Positions 28,204-36,697 of a DNA stretch of 45,549 bases are shown in pieces. Positions within the stretch are counted from its first letter, which is position 1. Every line of letters begins with the position of its first letter. Source of the DNA: Alphaproteobacteria bacterium (GTDB taxonomy: Bacteria > Pseudomonadota > Alphaproteobacteria > UBA8366 > GCA-2717185); contig JBBDQU010000026.1 of NCBI GenBank assembly GCA_040905865.1, positions 1-45,549 on the forward strand, read 5' to 3'. The notes below the pieces were generated by a model, which saw only the letters and a list, made by a program, of their open reading frames with translations, made no database searches and was not told where the DNA came from. The translations under genes and the position numbers were made by a program.

Positions 28204-29580
28204 TCAGGACGACGCGACGCATAACCGCACGATTTCGCCGATATCGCGACAATCCTCCAGCCGGCGCACCCGGTCGACGACCGATTTCGCGTTGGCCGCC
28301 CCGATCACCGGCATCGCGTTGTCCAGGAATTTTGCCGAAAGCCGCGACCACTGACGATCCAGATCCGATTCCGGCGTTTCCACATCCAGGCGCAGCCGAT
28401 GCACCGTGCCATCCAGCATCGAAATGACGACCTCGGCTTCCGCCAGTCCCATTTCGGCGCTCGGCACCACCGTGATCTTGTCGCGGATGGCAATGACCTC
28501 CGGATCCTGCACCTTGTCATCGCTGAAATTGGCGATCAATCCGGTATTTTCTCCCAACAGCGCCATTGCCGCCGTGAACCGCAGGCTGAATTTTCCCTCC
28601 AGCCCGGTGACCGGGTTCTGGATATTGCACATTTTCAGATTGGCTTCCTTCACATGCACTTCGATGCGCGCGACATTCGCCGGGTCGATATTGTTGTTGC
28701 GTTTCAGGGCCGCCGTCGCGTCGATCGCCGCATGGGTGCCGTAACAGGCCGCGTGATACTTGAACAGGACATCCGGTGTATGGAAGACGTGGCCCAGCCC
28801 GTCCAGCGCCGCCGCCGGGTCGTAATTTTTCGTCTGTGTATCGGCGAATCCCTGGCTGCATTCCAGCACGTCGGGACGGCTCTCGAAGCCCTTCCCGGTC
28901 AGTAACGCCGCATAGAGCCCGTTCGACGCCGCCTTGCCGGCATGGAACGGCTTGCACATGGTGCCGAACATGGATTTCAGCGCCGCCGCCTGGGTTCCAG
29001 CGATACCCATGGCGTTGGCGCAGGCTTCCGCATCGAGCCCCAGCAGCCGTGCCGCCGCCGCCGCCGCGCCGAATGTGCCGACCGTCCCGGTGGTGTGCCA
29101 GCCCGCCTCGTAATGCGAATTGTTGACCAGCGCGCCGACGCGGCATTCCGCCTCGATCCCGGCCACCAGCGCGGTCAGGAATTCCCGCCCGCTGCTGCCC
29201 AGCTTTTCACCCAGCGCCAGCAATGCCGGCACGACCGGCACCGTCGGGTGCCCCGGCATGACCAGGATCACATCGTCATAGTCCAGCGCATGTCCGGCGG
29301 AGCCATTCACGACCGCGGCCTGCAGCATCGAAAGCTTGCGCCCGTCCCCGATGACGGTCGCCTGGGGGTTTCCCCCTTCTTCCAGCGCCTCGTCGAGCAG
29401 GATACGCGTCAGCGGTTCGCGCGACCCGGCCAGGGTCACCCCCAGCCAGTCGAGCAGGCAGTGCCGGGCAACCTCGACCACTTCCGGCGGCAGCGTTTCG
29501 AGCGTCACGCGCATGCTGTTCCCGGCGAGTTGAAGCGTCAGATCCGTATCGTCAGCCTGTTGCAAAGACGCGTCGGCCAT
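28204..29580 (-). CDS. MmgE/PrpD family protein
   Basis: The 458-residue product is a second member of the MmgE/PrpD family in the window. Motifs parallel the first copy: ALDYDDV near 100, HTTGTVGTFGAAAAAARL near 155, MCKPFHAGKAASNG near 210, and LEGKFSLRF near 335. The family covers 2-methylcitrate dehydratase and aconitate decarboxylase-type enzymes. The context is different: it is followed by the CydDC-like exporter and has no CoA-transferase or citrate-synthase neighbour, so the same reaction should not be assumed. GGGGGT lies upstream of the ATG. Confidence 0.92.
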   Translation of the reverse strand: MADASLQQADDTDLTLQLAGNSMRVTLETLPPEVVEVARHCLLDWLGVTLAGSREPLTRILLDEALEEGGNPQATVIGDGRKLSMLQAAVVNGSAGHALDYDDVILVMPGHPTVPVVPALLALGEKLGSSGREFLTALVAGIEAECRVGALVNNSHYEAGWHTTGTVGTFGAAAAAARLLGLDAEACANAMGIAGTQAAALKSMFGTMCKPFHAGKAASNGLYAALLTGKGFESRPDVLECSQGFADTQTKNYDPAAALDGLGHVFHTPDVLFKYHAACYGTHAAIDATAALKRNNNIDPANVARIEVHVKEANLKMCNIQNPVTGLEGKFSLRFTAAMALLGENTGLIANFSDDKVQDPEVIAIRDKITVVPSAEMGLAEAEVVISMLDGTVHRLRLDVETPESDLDRQWSRLSAKFLDNAMPVIGAANAKSVVDRVRRLEDCRDIGEIVRLCVASS

Positions 29581-29827
29581 GATTTACCCCCGTGAATTCC
29601 TGTGGTTTGTCTTGCATGAAAGAGTGCCATGCGGCCGGGATTATTGTCCAGTATACCCGCTGCCGTCATTTTCCCGTTCGGTAATTTGCGCCGGATATCG
29701 AGACGCGGGAAATTGGACGCGCCGAATCCGGTACCGGCGCCGTTGTGCCGGCGACAAGGATGTGGTCGCCGACACAAGCCGCGCGGGAAGAACCGAATAC
29801 AGCCTCATATATTGGCCGCAGGACGTG

Positions 29828-30709
29828 TCATTTCATTCCGGTGATGCTCGCGGTAACCGAACGCGGATCGCGCGGCCCCCAGGAACCGTGTTCCACGGCG
29901 GTGAAGAAATCCTGTACCGCCTGATTGAACAACTCCGGTTCTTCCAGATTGCAGGCATGGCCGGTCAGCGGCAGAATGACCAGACCTGAACTGGAAATCG
30001 AGCGCTTCATCAGCAGTCCCGGCTCCAGGCAGGGCTCGTCCTCGTCGCCGGTGATGATCATCGTCGGCACCGTCAGCGTCTTCATGTCGTCCACGAGGTC
30101 ATACAGCGACGGCCGCTCGGCCTGTATGCCGCGCATCGTGTTGGCGGAACCGAGCGCGGAATGTTCGGCCATTTTGCTGGCGAATTCCTGCCAGCCGCGC
30201 GGGTCCTTGTTCTGGTACTGCACCCGGGTCGGCCCGATGGCGTAACGCTCGGCGGTCTTCGCCATGCCGTCCGCTTCAAAACTGTCGGCAGTCGCCAGCG
30301 CCTCGGCACGGAACTGCGCACGCTTGTCCGCCTCTGCACCGTAGCCGCAGCCGCCGACCGTCAGCGACAGGGCCCGGTCCGGATGGTTCAGACCGAAATG
30401 CAGCGCGCAGAAACCGCCCATCGACAGCCCGACGATATGCGCCTTTTCGATGCCAAGATGATCCAGCACCGCGATGGCGTCGCCAACGGCCCGCATCTGC
30501 GAATAGCTGCTCGAATCGGGCGGCACGTCGGAGGGCGGAAAGCCACGCGCGTTATAGGTGATGCAGCGGTAGCGGCGCGAGAAGCTCCGCACCTGGGGTT
30601 CCCAGCCGCGATAATCGTCGGCAAATTCATGGATGAACAGAACCGGGTCGCCAGTTCCTGTTTCTTCATAATACAGCTTTACGCCGTCATCGGTCGTCGC
30701 GTGTGGCAT
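29828..30709 (-). CDS. Alpha/beta hydrolase
   Basis: The 293-residue product has an alpha/beta-hydrolase fold: oxyanion-hole segment FIHEFADDYRGW near 25-36, the nucleophile elbow GLSMGG with S96, an aspartate in ITGDEDEP near 230, and the catalytic histidine in LTGHACNLEEP near 255. It resembles 3-oxoadipate enol-lactonase and related esterases, but the substrate is not readable. It is the last gene of a minus-strand series after the MoaD/ThiS-like and the molybdoenzyme-type subunit genes, with 68 bases between it and the MoaD-like gene. A role in the same pathway is inference. Confidence 0.9.
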   Translation of the reverse strand: MPHATTDDGVKLYYEETGTGDPVLFIHEFADDYRGWEPQVRSFSRRYRCITYNARGFPPSDVPPDSSSYSQMRAVGDAIAVLDHLGIEKAHIVGLSMGGFCALHFGLNHPDRALSLTVGGCGYGAEADKRAQFRAEALATADSFEADGMAKTAERYAIGPTRVQYQNKDPRGWQEFASKMAEHSALGSANTMRGIQAERPSLYDLVDDMKTLTVPTMIITGDEDEPCLEPGLLMKRSISSSGLVILPLTGHACNLEEPELFNQAVQDFFTAVEHGSWGPRDPRSVTASITGMK

Positions 30710-30777
30710 GGATTTCCCTCCTTGATTCGTGTGCGGCTCATCTTAGGCACAACGCAACACGGGAGGAAACGCCGCCA

Positions 30778-31026
30778 TCAACCCCCTTCGACCGCGGGGA
30801 AAAAGCAGACTTCGCTGTTCGGTCCGACAGGCTCCAGGAAAAATTCACGGTGGATCTGCCCGTCAATGGCGACGGCGGTGCCCGGCCCCAGCGCCTTGCG
30901 GATTCCGGGAAAGCGGGCGTCCAGCGCCTTTACTACGGCGCGGATATTGTCCGCATCGATTTCAAATTCGGTTTCGCCATCTGCGAATTCACGCGCCAGA
31001 TCGGTCGACAAAATAACGTTGGCCAT
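30778..31026 (-). CDS. MoaD/ThiS-like ubiquitin-fold protein
   Basis: The 82-residue product has the beta-grasp length and ends in FFPAVEGG: a C-terminal Gly-Gly is the thiocarboxylate-forming end of MoaD and ThiS sulfur carriers. The segment NIRAVVKALDARFPGI near 28-43 is the typical helix. GGGGTGAAAC precedes the ATG. It lies after the 2Fe-2S subunit gene but a strong terminator stands between them (31088-31121). A role in loading sulfur onto molybdopterin for the neighbouring enzyme, or in another sulfur transfer, is plausible but unproved. No MoaE, MoeB or ThiF gene is in the window. Confidence 0.82.
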   Translation of the reverse strand: MANVILSTDLAREFADGETEFEIDADNIRAVVKALDARFPGIRKALGPGTAVAIDGQIHREFFLEPVGPNSEVCFFPAVEGG

Positions 31027-31087
31027 AGTGTTTCACCCCATCAATGCGATGCAATGATATCTCCGACGCGGCTTGCACAACAAAAGA

Positions 31088-31121
31088 AAAACCCCGCCGC
31101 GACTTCCCGCGACGGGGTTTT
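31088..31121 (-). terminator. Rho-independent terminator after the 2Fe-2S subunit gene
   Basis: A stem of 13 bp with one mismatch (AAAACCCCGCCGCG / CGCGACGGGGTTTT) and a 6-base loop lies about 20 bases after the minus-strand 2Fe-2S gene. Read on the minus strand it is followed by TTTTTCTTTT. It separates the 2Fe-2S gene from the MoaD-like gene, which therefore needs its own start signal or read-through. Confidence 0.88.
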
Positions 31122-31141
31122 CAGATAGCGATGCGACGCGA

Positions 31142-31618
31142 TCAGGCGCTGCGCATCTCCGCCGCGACGTCCATAACCGTGCGGATGATCTTGTCGTAGC
31201 CGGTGCAGCGGCACAGGTTGCCGGCCAGCCAGTAGCGGACTTCCGTTTCCGTCGGATCCGGATTGCGTTCCAGCAAAGATTTCGCCGCGATCAGCATACC
31301 CGGGGTGCAGATGCCGCATTGCAGCGCCGCCTGCTCCAGGAATTTCTGCTGCAGCGGGTGCAGCTTCTCTCCGTCGGCCATCCCTTCGATGGTCGTGATC
31401 GACTTGCCATTGGCTTCGGCACCCATCACGAGGCAGGAACAGACGAGACGCCCATCAATCGTGACGCTGCAGGCGCCGCAGTCGCCCGAAGCGCAGCCTT
31501 CCTTGCTTCCCGTCAGACCGAGTTCATCGCGAAGCACGTCGAGCAGGGTCTGGCTGGTTTCGCACAGATACTCGACCGGTTCGCCATTGATCGTCGTTAT
31601 TACGTGATTTTTCGCCAT
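31142..31618 (-). CDS. 2Fe-2S subunit of a xanthine-dehydrogenase-family (CoxS-like) oxidoreductase
   Basis: The 158-residue product is the small iron-sulfur subunit of molybdenum hydroxylases. The plant-type cluster motif CASGDCGAC and a later cysteine lie in the N-terminal half; the second cluster is bound by CGICTPG and CRCTGY in the C-terminal half. It passes electrons from the molybdenum centre to FAD. Its start overlaps the stop of the FAD subunit gene by one base (TAATG), so they are translationally coupled. The large catalytic subunit gene (CoxL/XdhB type) is not adjacent on either side in this window. Confidence 0.95.
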   Translation of the reverse strand: MAKNHVITTINGEPVEYLCETSQTLLDVLRDELGLTGSKEGCASGDCGACSVTIDGRLVCSCLVMGAEANGKSITTIEGMADGEKLHPLQQKFLEQAALQCGICTPGMLIAAKSLLERNPDPTETEVRYWLAGNLCRCTGYDKIIRTVMDVAAEMRSA

Positions 31619-32484
31619 TAGTTGCTCCTCGCACGCTCTAGCGCGATTGCGGCCGCCCGGCGGGCCATGACGCCGGAGACCTTGGTTCTGAATTCGATGG
31701 TGCCGCGTTTGTCGGTGATCGGCGTCGCGGCGGCACTGCAGGCGGCGCCGAGCGCTTCGAGCGCGGCATCGTCCACCTTCGTTCCGATCAGCGCCTTCGC
31801 GCCGGCATCGACGATAAGCGCCCGTGCCGCGACCGCGCCGAGGGAAACCCGGGCATCGGTGCAGGTACCGCTGTCATCCAGTGTCAGGCTGACGCCGGCG
31901 CCGACGACCGCGATGTCCATTTCCGTCCGCGGAATGAACCGCAGATAGGCATCCCCGGAATGCGGCGGACGCTTCGGCAAACGGATCGAGACCACGAACT
32001 CGCCCTTGGCGAGCGAGGTCTTGCCCGGACCGATCGCGACGTCTTCCACCGGCGCTTCGCGCTGTCCATTCGGCCCGGCAATAATGCAGACCGCACGCGC
32101 GGCAATCATCGCGGGAACGCTGTCCGCCGCCGGCGAGGCATTGCACAGGTTGCCGCCGAGAGAGGCGCGCCCCTGTATCTGTGTCGATCCGACCAGATCC
32201 ATGCCTTCCACGACGCCAGGCCATGCCTTGCAAAGGGCGGCATGCTCGCTGAGCTCCGCGCCCGGCACCGCGGCGCCGACCGTAAAGACACCGTCCTTTT
32301 CCGAGATCGACGTCAGTTCCGGAATATTCTTGATATCGACAATGACAGACGGCGAAATCATGCCGGCCCGCAGTTGCACCAGCAAATCGGTCCCACCTGC
32401 CAGAACCCGGCATCCGTCCGCGCCAGCCAGCAGGGCTACCGCCTCATCGACCGAACCTGGCGCTTCATATCGCAATGTGTCCAT
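31618..32484 (-). CDS. FAD-binding subunit M of a xanthine-dehydrogenase-family (CoxM-like) oxidoreductase
   Basis: The 288-residue product is the FAD subunit of molybdenum hydroxylases. The N-terminal FAD motif AGGTDLL near 31-37 and the segment TQIQGRASLGGNLCNASPAAD (in part, about 105-125) are diagnostic, and the C-terminal domain has the ALGAACSAAATPI segment. It is the first gene of the pair with the 2Fe-2S subunit. Upstream, at 32632-32672, lie a short palindrome and a hairpin that may be regulatory. The large molybdenum-binding subunit is missing from this cluster. Confidence 0.95.
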   Translation of the reverse strand: MDTLRYEAPGSVDEAVALLAGADGCRVLAGGTDLLVQLRAGMISPSVIVDIKNIPELTSISEKDGVFTVGAAVPGAELSEHAALCKAWPGVVEGMDLVGSTQIQGRASLGGNLCNASPAADSVPAMIAARAVCIIAGPNGQREAPVEDVAIGPGKTSLAKGEFVVSIRLPKRPPHSGDAYLRFIPRTEMDIAVVGAGVSLTLDDSGTCTDARVSLGAVAARALIVDAGAKALIGTKVDDAALEALGAACSAAATPITDKRGTIEFRTKVSGVMARRAAAIALERARSN

Positions 32485-32830
32485 GTCACTCCCTATGGGT
32501 TTTTAGCCTGACTTCCTCTTAGCATCGCGTATTGCGACGCCACGACATGCACCGCCCACACTAACGCGCGGGATAGTTCGGTGTCCCCGTTGACGCGCTT
32601 GACGTGATGTCGATGAAATCGCCTCAAACGTTACCTTGCCAAGGTACACCGCTTCGCGCAAGAGCGAAGCGGCCTCTCGGCAAACGCCTATCTTATACAT
32701 ACAGTGCCGCCCCCGTCGCATCAAGTATTGCGGGCAGTGTTTAAGGGCGGAATGCTGCTTTTCGCCAGCGTCGCGACAGCATTTTCACCGGGGACGGCGG
32801 AATGGCCGCCGCAACCATTTGGCGAACGCC
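32485..32830. promoter_or_regulatory. Intergenic region upstream of the FAD subunit gene with palindromes
   Basis: This 346-base stretch has no convincing gene. It holds a perfect 7-base inverted repeat with a one-base centre (TACCTTG C CAAGGTA, 32632-32646) and, next to it, a perfect 9-bp hairpin with a 6-base loop (CCGCTTCGC / GCGAAGCGG, 32649-32672). The first is of operator size; the second has no T run and might be an attenuator or structure in the leader. Both lie about 150-190 bases upstream of the FAD subunit start. Confidence 0.5.
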
Positions 32831-33334
32831 CTACCAGCCGCCGTAATAAGCCCCGTAACCGAAGCGGTGCGGTCCCCAGTAACCGAAATGGCGGTGGCGG
32901 GCGCCGTAGCTCCAATGTGGTCCCCAGGGATCGTAATAAGCCGCACTGTCCCGCTGGTACGGGCCGCGCGCGATGCGCCAGGTGCCATCCGCCCGGCGGC
33001 AGGATGTGCCATTGTAGACGGCAGTGCGGTCCCCGACGGTCACTGTCTCCTGAAATTCCCGGCAATCCTCGCCATAATCGGATTTGTACGTCCGCGTCGG
33101 CACCACCGTTCCCCGGTTGCCCGAATCGGGATTATGCCAGTTGGCGGCTTCGCCGGATTTGCGATTCTCCAACGCATCGGCGCGGGCGGCGACACGAATA
33201 GCATGATCCGCCTCGCTTAGTGCACCGCCCACGGTCGTCCCCGCACAGCCAGCCAGGAACACGCCAGCCAGCAACATTCCAAAGAGGGGGCCGACATGGA
33301 TGAACCGAAAGGTGCTTATTCGTTTTTTCCACAT
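32831..33334 (-). CDS. RT0821/Lpp0805-type surface lipoprotein
   Basis: The 167-residue product has a lipoprotein signal: a basic start, a hydrophobic core and the lipobox LAGC with C30. The central part, DCREFQETVTVGDRTAVYNGTSCRR (partial), followed by DGTWRI, is the signature of RT0821/Lpp0805 family surface proteins. The last 40 residues are rich in Tyr, Gly, His and Trp. It is probably an outer-membrane lipoprotein of unknown role. The ATG at 33334 is chosen; the longer frame to 33376 adds residues ahead of the signal peptide. Confidence 0.85.
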   Translation of the reverse strand: MWKKRISTFRFIHVGPLFGMLLAGVFLAGCAGTTVGGALSEADHAIRVAARADALENRKSGEAANWHNPDSGNRGTVVPTRTYKSDYGEDCREFQETVTVGDRTAVYNGTSCRRADGTWRIARGPYQRDSAAYYDPWGPHWSYGARHRHFGYWGPHRFGYGAYYGGW

Positions 33335-33452
33335 GTTCACATCCGGCCGGGAGCGGACCCGATTCCGATTTATCACAGGATAACAAACATTGTGACTACA
33401 ATATGGCGGTGCAGGGGACTGGAAATAATTCGTTAACTATTTACATTCAATA

Positions 33453-33481
33453 TTGACTGTACTTTTAATACTTGTTCTTAT
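33453..33481 (+). promoter_or_regulatory. Sigma-70-like promoter for the lipoprotein at 33534
   Basis: A -35 box TTGACT and a -10 box TCTTAT with a 17-base spacer lie in an AT-rich gap between two divergent lipoprotein genes, about 53 bases before the ATG at 33534. The match is five of six and four of six to consensus. Spacing and place are good, but this is by eye. Confidence 0.5.
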
Positions 33482-33533
33482 TGATCCGCTGCCTATCTAA
33501 TGGCGAGGAATAGAACTGCGCGGGACGATTGAA

Positions 33534-34292
33534 ATGTCTTTGGATTTCCAGTCAAAATTCATTGCGCCGCTCTTTGTCGCCGCGCTTGCCCTGACAGGTT
33601 GCGAGACGACAGGGACTAGCGGGCCGGACGTCGCCTGGGCCGGCATCGATGACGCCGCCATCCTCCTGACCACCGACGAATTCGCAAACGCGCCGTCGCG
33701 CCATGTCGTGTTTACGGATATGTGGCAGCGTGAGGAATACGCCCTGTTCCAGGGCGAAGATGCGCAAAGTGAAATCATTTTGTCCGTCGCCAACGAGCGC
33801 GACACCATCGTGCTGAACTATGGAATGACGATACAGCGCATGGTCGAAACCTGGAATATCGCCCGCAATCACGGTGTTTCCTGGGGCGCGAAAGGCCAAC
33901 TCGGCACCGCGCTCGGTTCCTATTTCTACCAGCATTTCAGGCTGGCGGATAACAATCGTCCCTGCGTCGGTTTCGCCAATGAATGGGATGCCCGCCAGGA
34001 CGATCCCGATTTCCGCAACAGCAAGGTGCTGTTCGGGTACAGTTGCGGCAAGGTCGGGGGGCCGGCCTATTCCGAGGCCCAGGTCGCCAACCTGCTGGAC
34101 AATATCCGGATCCGCGGCATTACGACCCGGCGAAATACGCGGTTCCAGCCGATCCCGCCCCAGGGCGCGAACCGGGCCGGCGCCCTGGCTTTTGCGCAGG
34201 GCAGCACGCCGGACACCGGAAACGCCCACTTCCCCTTCAATATGGCGTACAAGTTCACCGAACTCACAGGCGACGATATTTTCCCGAAGTAG
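33534..34292 (+). CDS. Putative lipoprotein of unknown function
   Basis: The 252-residue product has a short signal peptide with lipobox LTGC (C23), so it is probably anchored to the outer or inner membrane. I do not recognise the mature domain. It contains two cysteines (PCVGF and GYSCGK) about 40 residues apart that might pair, and several aromatic and charged segments without repeats. It is divergent from the RT0821-type lipoprotein gene, and the AT-rich gap between them holds a promoter-like sequence. It converges on the third enoyl-CoA hydratase gene with 6 bases between. Confidence 0.82.
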   Translation: MSLDFQSKFIAPLFVAALALTGCETTGTSGPDVAWAGIDDAAILLTTDEFANAPSRHVVFTDMWQREEYALFQGEDAQSEIILSVANERDTIVLNYGMTIQRMVETWNIARNHGVSWGAKGQLGTALGSYFYQHFRLADNNRPCVGFANEWDARQDDPDFRNSKVLFGYSCGKVGGPAYSEAQVANLLDNIRIRGITTRRNTRFQPIPPQGANRAGALAFAQGSTPDTGNAHFPFNMAYKFTELTGDDIFPK

Positions 34293-34298
34293 TAGCGT

Positions 34299-35090
34299 TC
34301 AGCCACTGGTAGCCCATTGCGGCGGCTGCCCAGCGGCGCGGGCGGCCAGTCCCTCCCGCGCCTCGTCGCCACCCCTTCCCCGCGTGAAGGCCCCGGCCGA
34401 GAGGGCGATGACGGATACGGTCACGGGCGGACGGGTCCATTCCCGGACCAGTGCCTTGGTCTGGACCAGCGAATCCGGCGCGCAGTGCAGCAGCGCATCG
34501 ACAATCCCCGCCACGGCGGAGTCGAGTTCCGCATCGGGCGCGACACTGCTGGCCAGGTTGATCCGCCGCGCCGTCGCCGCGTCGAAGACCTCGCCGGTCA
34601 GGCAGTATCGGCGGACCTGCCGCAATCCGACCCTGCCCATCATATACGGCAGCATCAGAGACGGCGTCAGGCCGATCCGCGCCTCTGTAATGGCAAAGCG
34701 CGCACTCTCTCCCGCCACCACAACGTCGCAGGCCGCCAGCAGGCTGCATCCGCCGGCCCAGGCGCCGCCCTGCACCCGCGCCACGACCGGCCGGGTACAG
34801 GCGTCGACGGCATGGTACATCGCCGCCAGCCTGTCCGAATCGGTCCGGTTCGCGGCCTCGTCCTGGCCCTGCGCGCGCCGCAGCCAATCGAAATCCACGC
34901 CGGCGCAAAAGACCAGCCCGGTCCCGGCGATAACCACGGCCCGCACCGAAACGTCCGCCTCGACGCGCGCAAAGGCTTCCGTCATGGCGTCAATTACCGC
35001 CATATCCAGTGCATTGCGCCGTACCGGCCGGTCGATTGTCAGTGTAACAACCCCGCGCCTGTCTCGCGTTTCCAGTAGAGGACCGCTCAT
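34299..35090 (-). CDS. Enoyl-CoA hydratase/isomerase family protein (third of three)
   Basis: The 263-residue crotonase-fold product has FCAGVDFDWL as the first oxyanion segment and GGAWAGGCSLLAACDVVVA as the second; the Glu144 position is serine, while the Glu164 position is kept (FAITEARIGLTPSL). Its start overlaps the previous hydratase by 4 bases. It is the least similar of the three to classical hydratases and may have another activity. The three overlapping genes follow the acyl-CoA carboxylase beta subunit, which points to a branched-chain or terpenoid acyl-CoA pathway. Individual substrates are not known. Confidence 0.88.
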   Translation of the reverse strand: MSGPLLETRDRRGVVTLTIDRPVRRNALDMAVIDAMTEAFARVEADVSVRAVVIAGTGLVFCAGVDFDWLRRAQGQDEAANRTDSDRLAAMYHAVDACTRPVVARVQGGAWAGGCSLLAACDVVVAGESARFAITEARIGLTPSLMLPYMMGRVGLRQVRRYCLTGEVFDAATARRINLASSVAPDAELDSAVAGIVDALLHCAPDSLVQTKALVREWTRPPVTVSVIALSAGAFTRGRGGDEAREGLAARAAGQPPQWATSG

Positions 35091-35890
35091 GATTCCGCTC
35101 CCGGATACCAGGCGGCTTCGCGTTTCTCGGCAAAACTCGTCAGGCCTTCCTCCGCTTCGGCGGACATTCGCTTCGTGGCGTGGCCGCGCGCCAGCGACTC
35201 TGCCGCTGCCTCGTCGACATCAAGCCTCGCCATCTCGCGGATCAGCGCCTTGGTCGCCGTCACCGCATTGGGGCCGTTCGACAGGGTCGCCGCGATCACC
35301 GGCGCCGCCGCCGCGTCCAGCCCGCCGGTCGGGCAGACTTCATGCACGAACCCCATCTCCCGCGCCTCCGCCGCCGTGAAGCGTTCGCAGGTCTGCGCGT
35401 AGCGTCGGACATTATGCGCGCCCATGGCCGCATTGAGCTGCGGGAAAATCGGCCCCGCCATGACGCCCCAGCGGGCCTCGGCAATCGAAAACACCGCGTC
35501 CTCCGAGGCGATGACGATATCGCAGGCCGCCGCGATACCGGTGCCGCCGCCGAAACAGCCGCCATGCACCAGCGCCAGGGTCGGTTTCGGGCAGGCGTCC
35601 AGATAAAGGATGGCGTTCGTCGTGCGGCGCGATACCTCGATATTTTCCTCGACCGATAGGGCGGAGACAGACTTCAGCCATTTCAGGTCCGCACCGGCCT
35701 GGAAATGGCGGCCGTTGCCGCGGATCACCACGAGGCGGACATCGGGATTCGCGCCCAGCGCCAGCACGCCGTCGAGCAACGCATCGACGACCTCGCCGTT
35801 ATAGGCGTTGTTGACCCGGGGCCGGTTGATCGTGACCGTCGCGACCCCGCGCGCGTCGATATCGCAAAGGACAACCGGTTCGTCATTCAT
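35087..35890 (-). CDS. Enoyl-CoA hydratase/isomerase family protein (second of three)
   Basis: The 267-residue product has FQAGADLKWL and GGCFGGGTGIAAACDIVIA, with the Glu164-type residue in FSIAEARWGV. The Glu144 position is glycine, as in the methylglutaconyl-CoA hydratase-like (LiuC/AtuE) branch. It overlaps both neighbours by four bases, so all three hydratase genes are in one translationally coupled unit. Isohexenylglutaconyl-CoA or 3-methylglutaconyl-CoA is a reasonable substrate guess from the family, not proof. Confidence 0.9.
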   Translation of the reverse strand: MNDEPVVLCDIDARGVATVTINRPRVNNAYNGEVVDALLDGVLALGANPDVRLVVIRGNGRHFQAGADLKWLKSVSALSVEENIEVSRRTTNAILYLDACPKPTLALVHGGCFGGGTGIAAACDIVIASEDAVFSIAEARWGVMAGPIFPQLNAAMGAHNVRRYAQTCERFTAAEAREMGFVHEVCPTGGLDAAAAPVIAATLSNGPNAVTATKALIREMARLDVDEAAAESLARGHATKRMSAEAEEGLTSFAEKREAAWYPGAES

Positions 35891-36684
35891 CTTGCGCCCC
35901 CCGTCTGCCAGAAAGGCTTTCGTTTCTCCAGGAAGGCGTTGAGCCCCTCGCGGCCTTCATCCGTGACCCGGATCCGGGCGTTGCCCGCCGCCGTCCGTTC
36001 CCGCATCTCAGCGGTCACCGGACCGTGCAACTGCTGCGCCAGCGCCTTGCACGCCGCAATGGCGCCGGGCCCGCCCAGCAGCAGGTCGTCGATTACCGCC
36101 GCGACCTTCACCTCAAGTTCCGCCGCCGGTACGGCGTCGTGCAGTAACCCGTAGCGCATCGCCTCTTCCACACCGAACCGCTCCGCCGTCAGCCAGTAGC
36201 GCCGCGCGGCGCGCGGGCCCATCACCGCCAGCAGATAGGGGCTGATGGTCGAGGGCGCGATACCGATCCGCACCTCCGTCACGGCGAATTGAGCATGGTC
36301 GGCGCCGATCGCGATATCGCAACAGGCGATCAGCCCGGTGCCGCCCGCATAGGCCGCCCCGTTGACCCGCGCCACGGTCGGATGGCGCATTGTATTCAGC
36401 GCGTGGAACATGGCCGCGATATGGCGGGCATCGGCAAGGTTCTCCGCCTCGCTCTGGCCCGCCGCCTGTTTCATGTAGTTGAGGTCCGCGCCGGCGGAAA
36501 AGCTCTTGCCGTTTCCGGTCAGCACCACCGCGCGCACCGCATCGTCGGCGTTCAGCCGCTCGAAGGTTTCGGTCAACGCCGCGATCAGTTCCGCATTCAG
36601 CGCATTGTGGATATCCGGCCGGTTCAGCGTCACCGTGGTGACGCCGCGCCCGTCCGTTTCACACAACAGGATTTCGTCATTCAT
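35887..36684 (-). CDS. liuC: Enoyl-CoA hydratase, LiuC-like (first of three)
   Basis: The 265-residue product has FSAGADLNYM, then NGAAYAGGTGLIACCDIAIG and FAVTEVRIGIAPSTISPYL. The pattern GGxGLIACCDI followed by TEVxIGxxPxxISPY is that of bacterial methylglutaconyl-CoA hydratases (LiuC) of leucine degradation. It begins 13 bases after the stop of the carboxylase beta gene and its stop overlaps the second hydratase by four bases. The gene symbol is a best guess by motif and context; it could instead act in the terpenoid (atu) branch. Confidence 0.85.
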   Translation of the reverse strand: MNDEILLCETDGRGVTTVTLNRPDIHNALNAELIAALTETFERLNADDAVRAVVLTGNGKSFSAGADLNYMKQAAGQSEAENLADARHIAAMFHALNTMRHPTVARVNGAAYAGGTGLIACCDIAIGADHAQFAVTEVRIGIAPSTISPYLLAVMGPRAARRYWLTAERFGVEEAMRYGLLHDAVPAAELEVKVAAVIDDLLLGGPGAIAACKALAQQLHGPVTAEMRERTAAGNARIRVTDEGREGLNAFLEKRKPFWQTGGAR

Positions 36685-36697
36685 AAATTTCTGGCCC

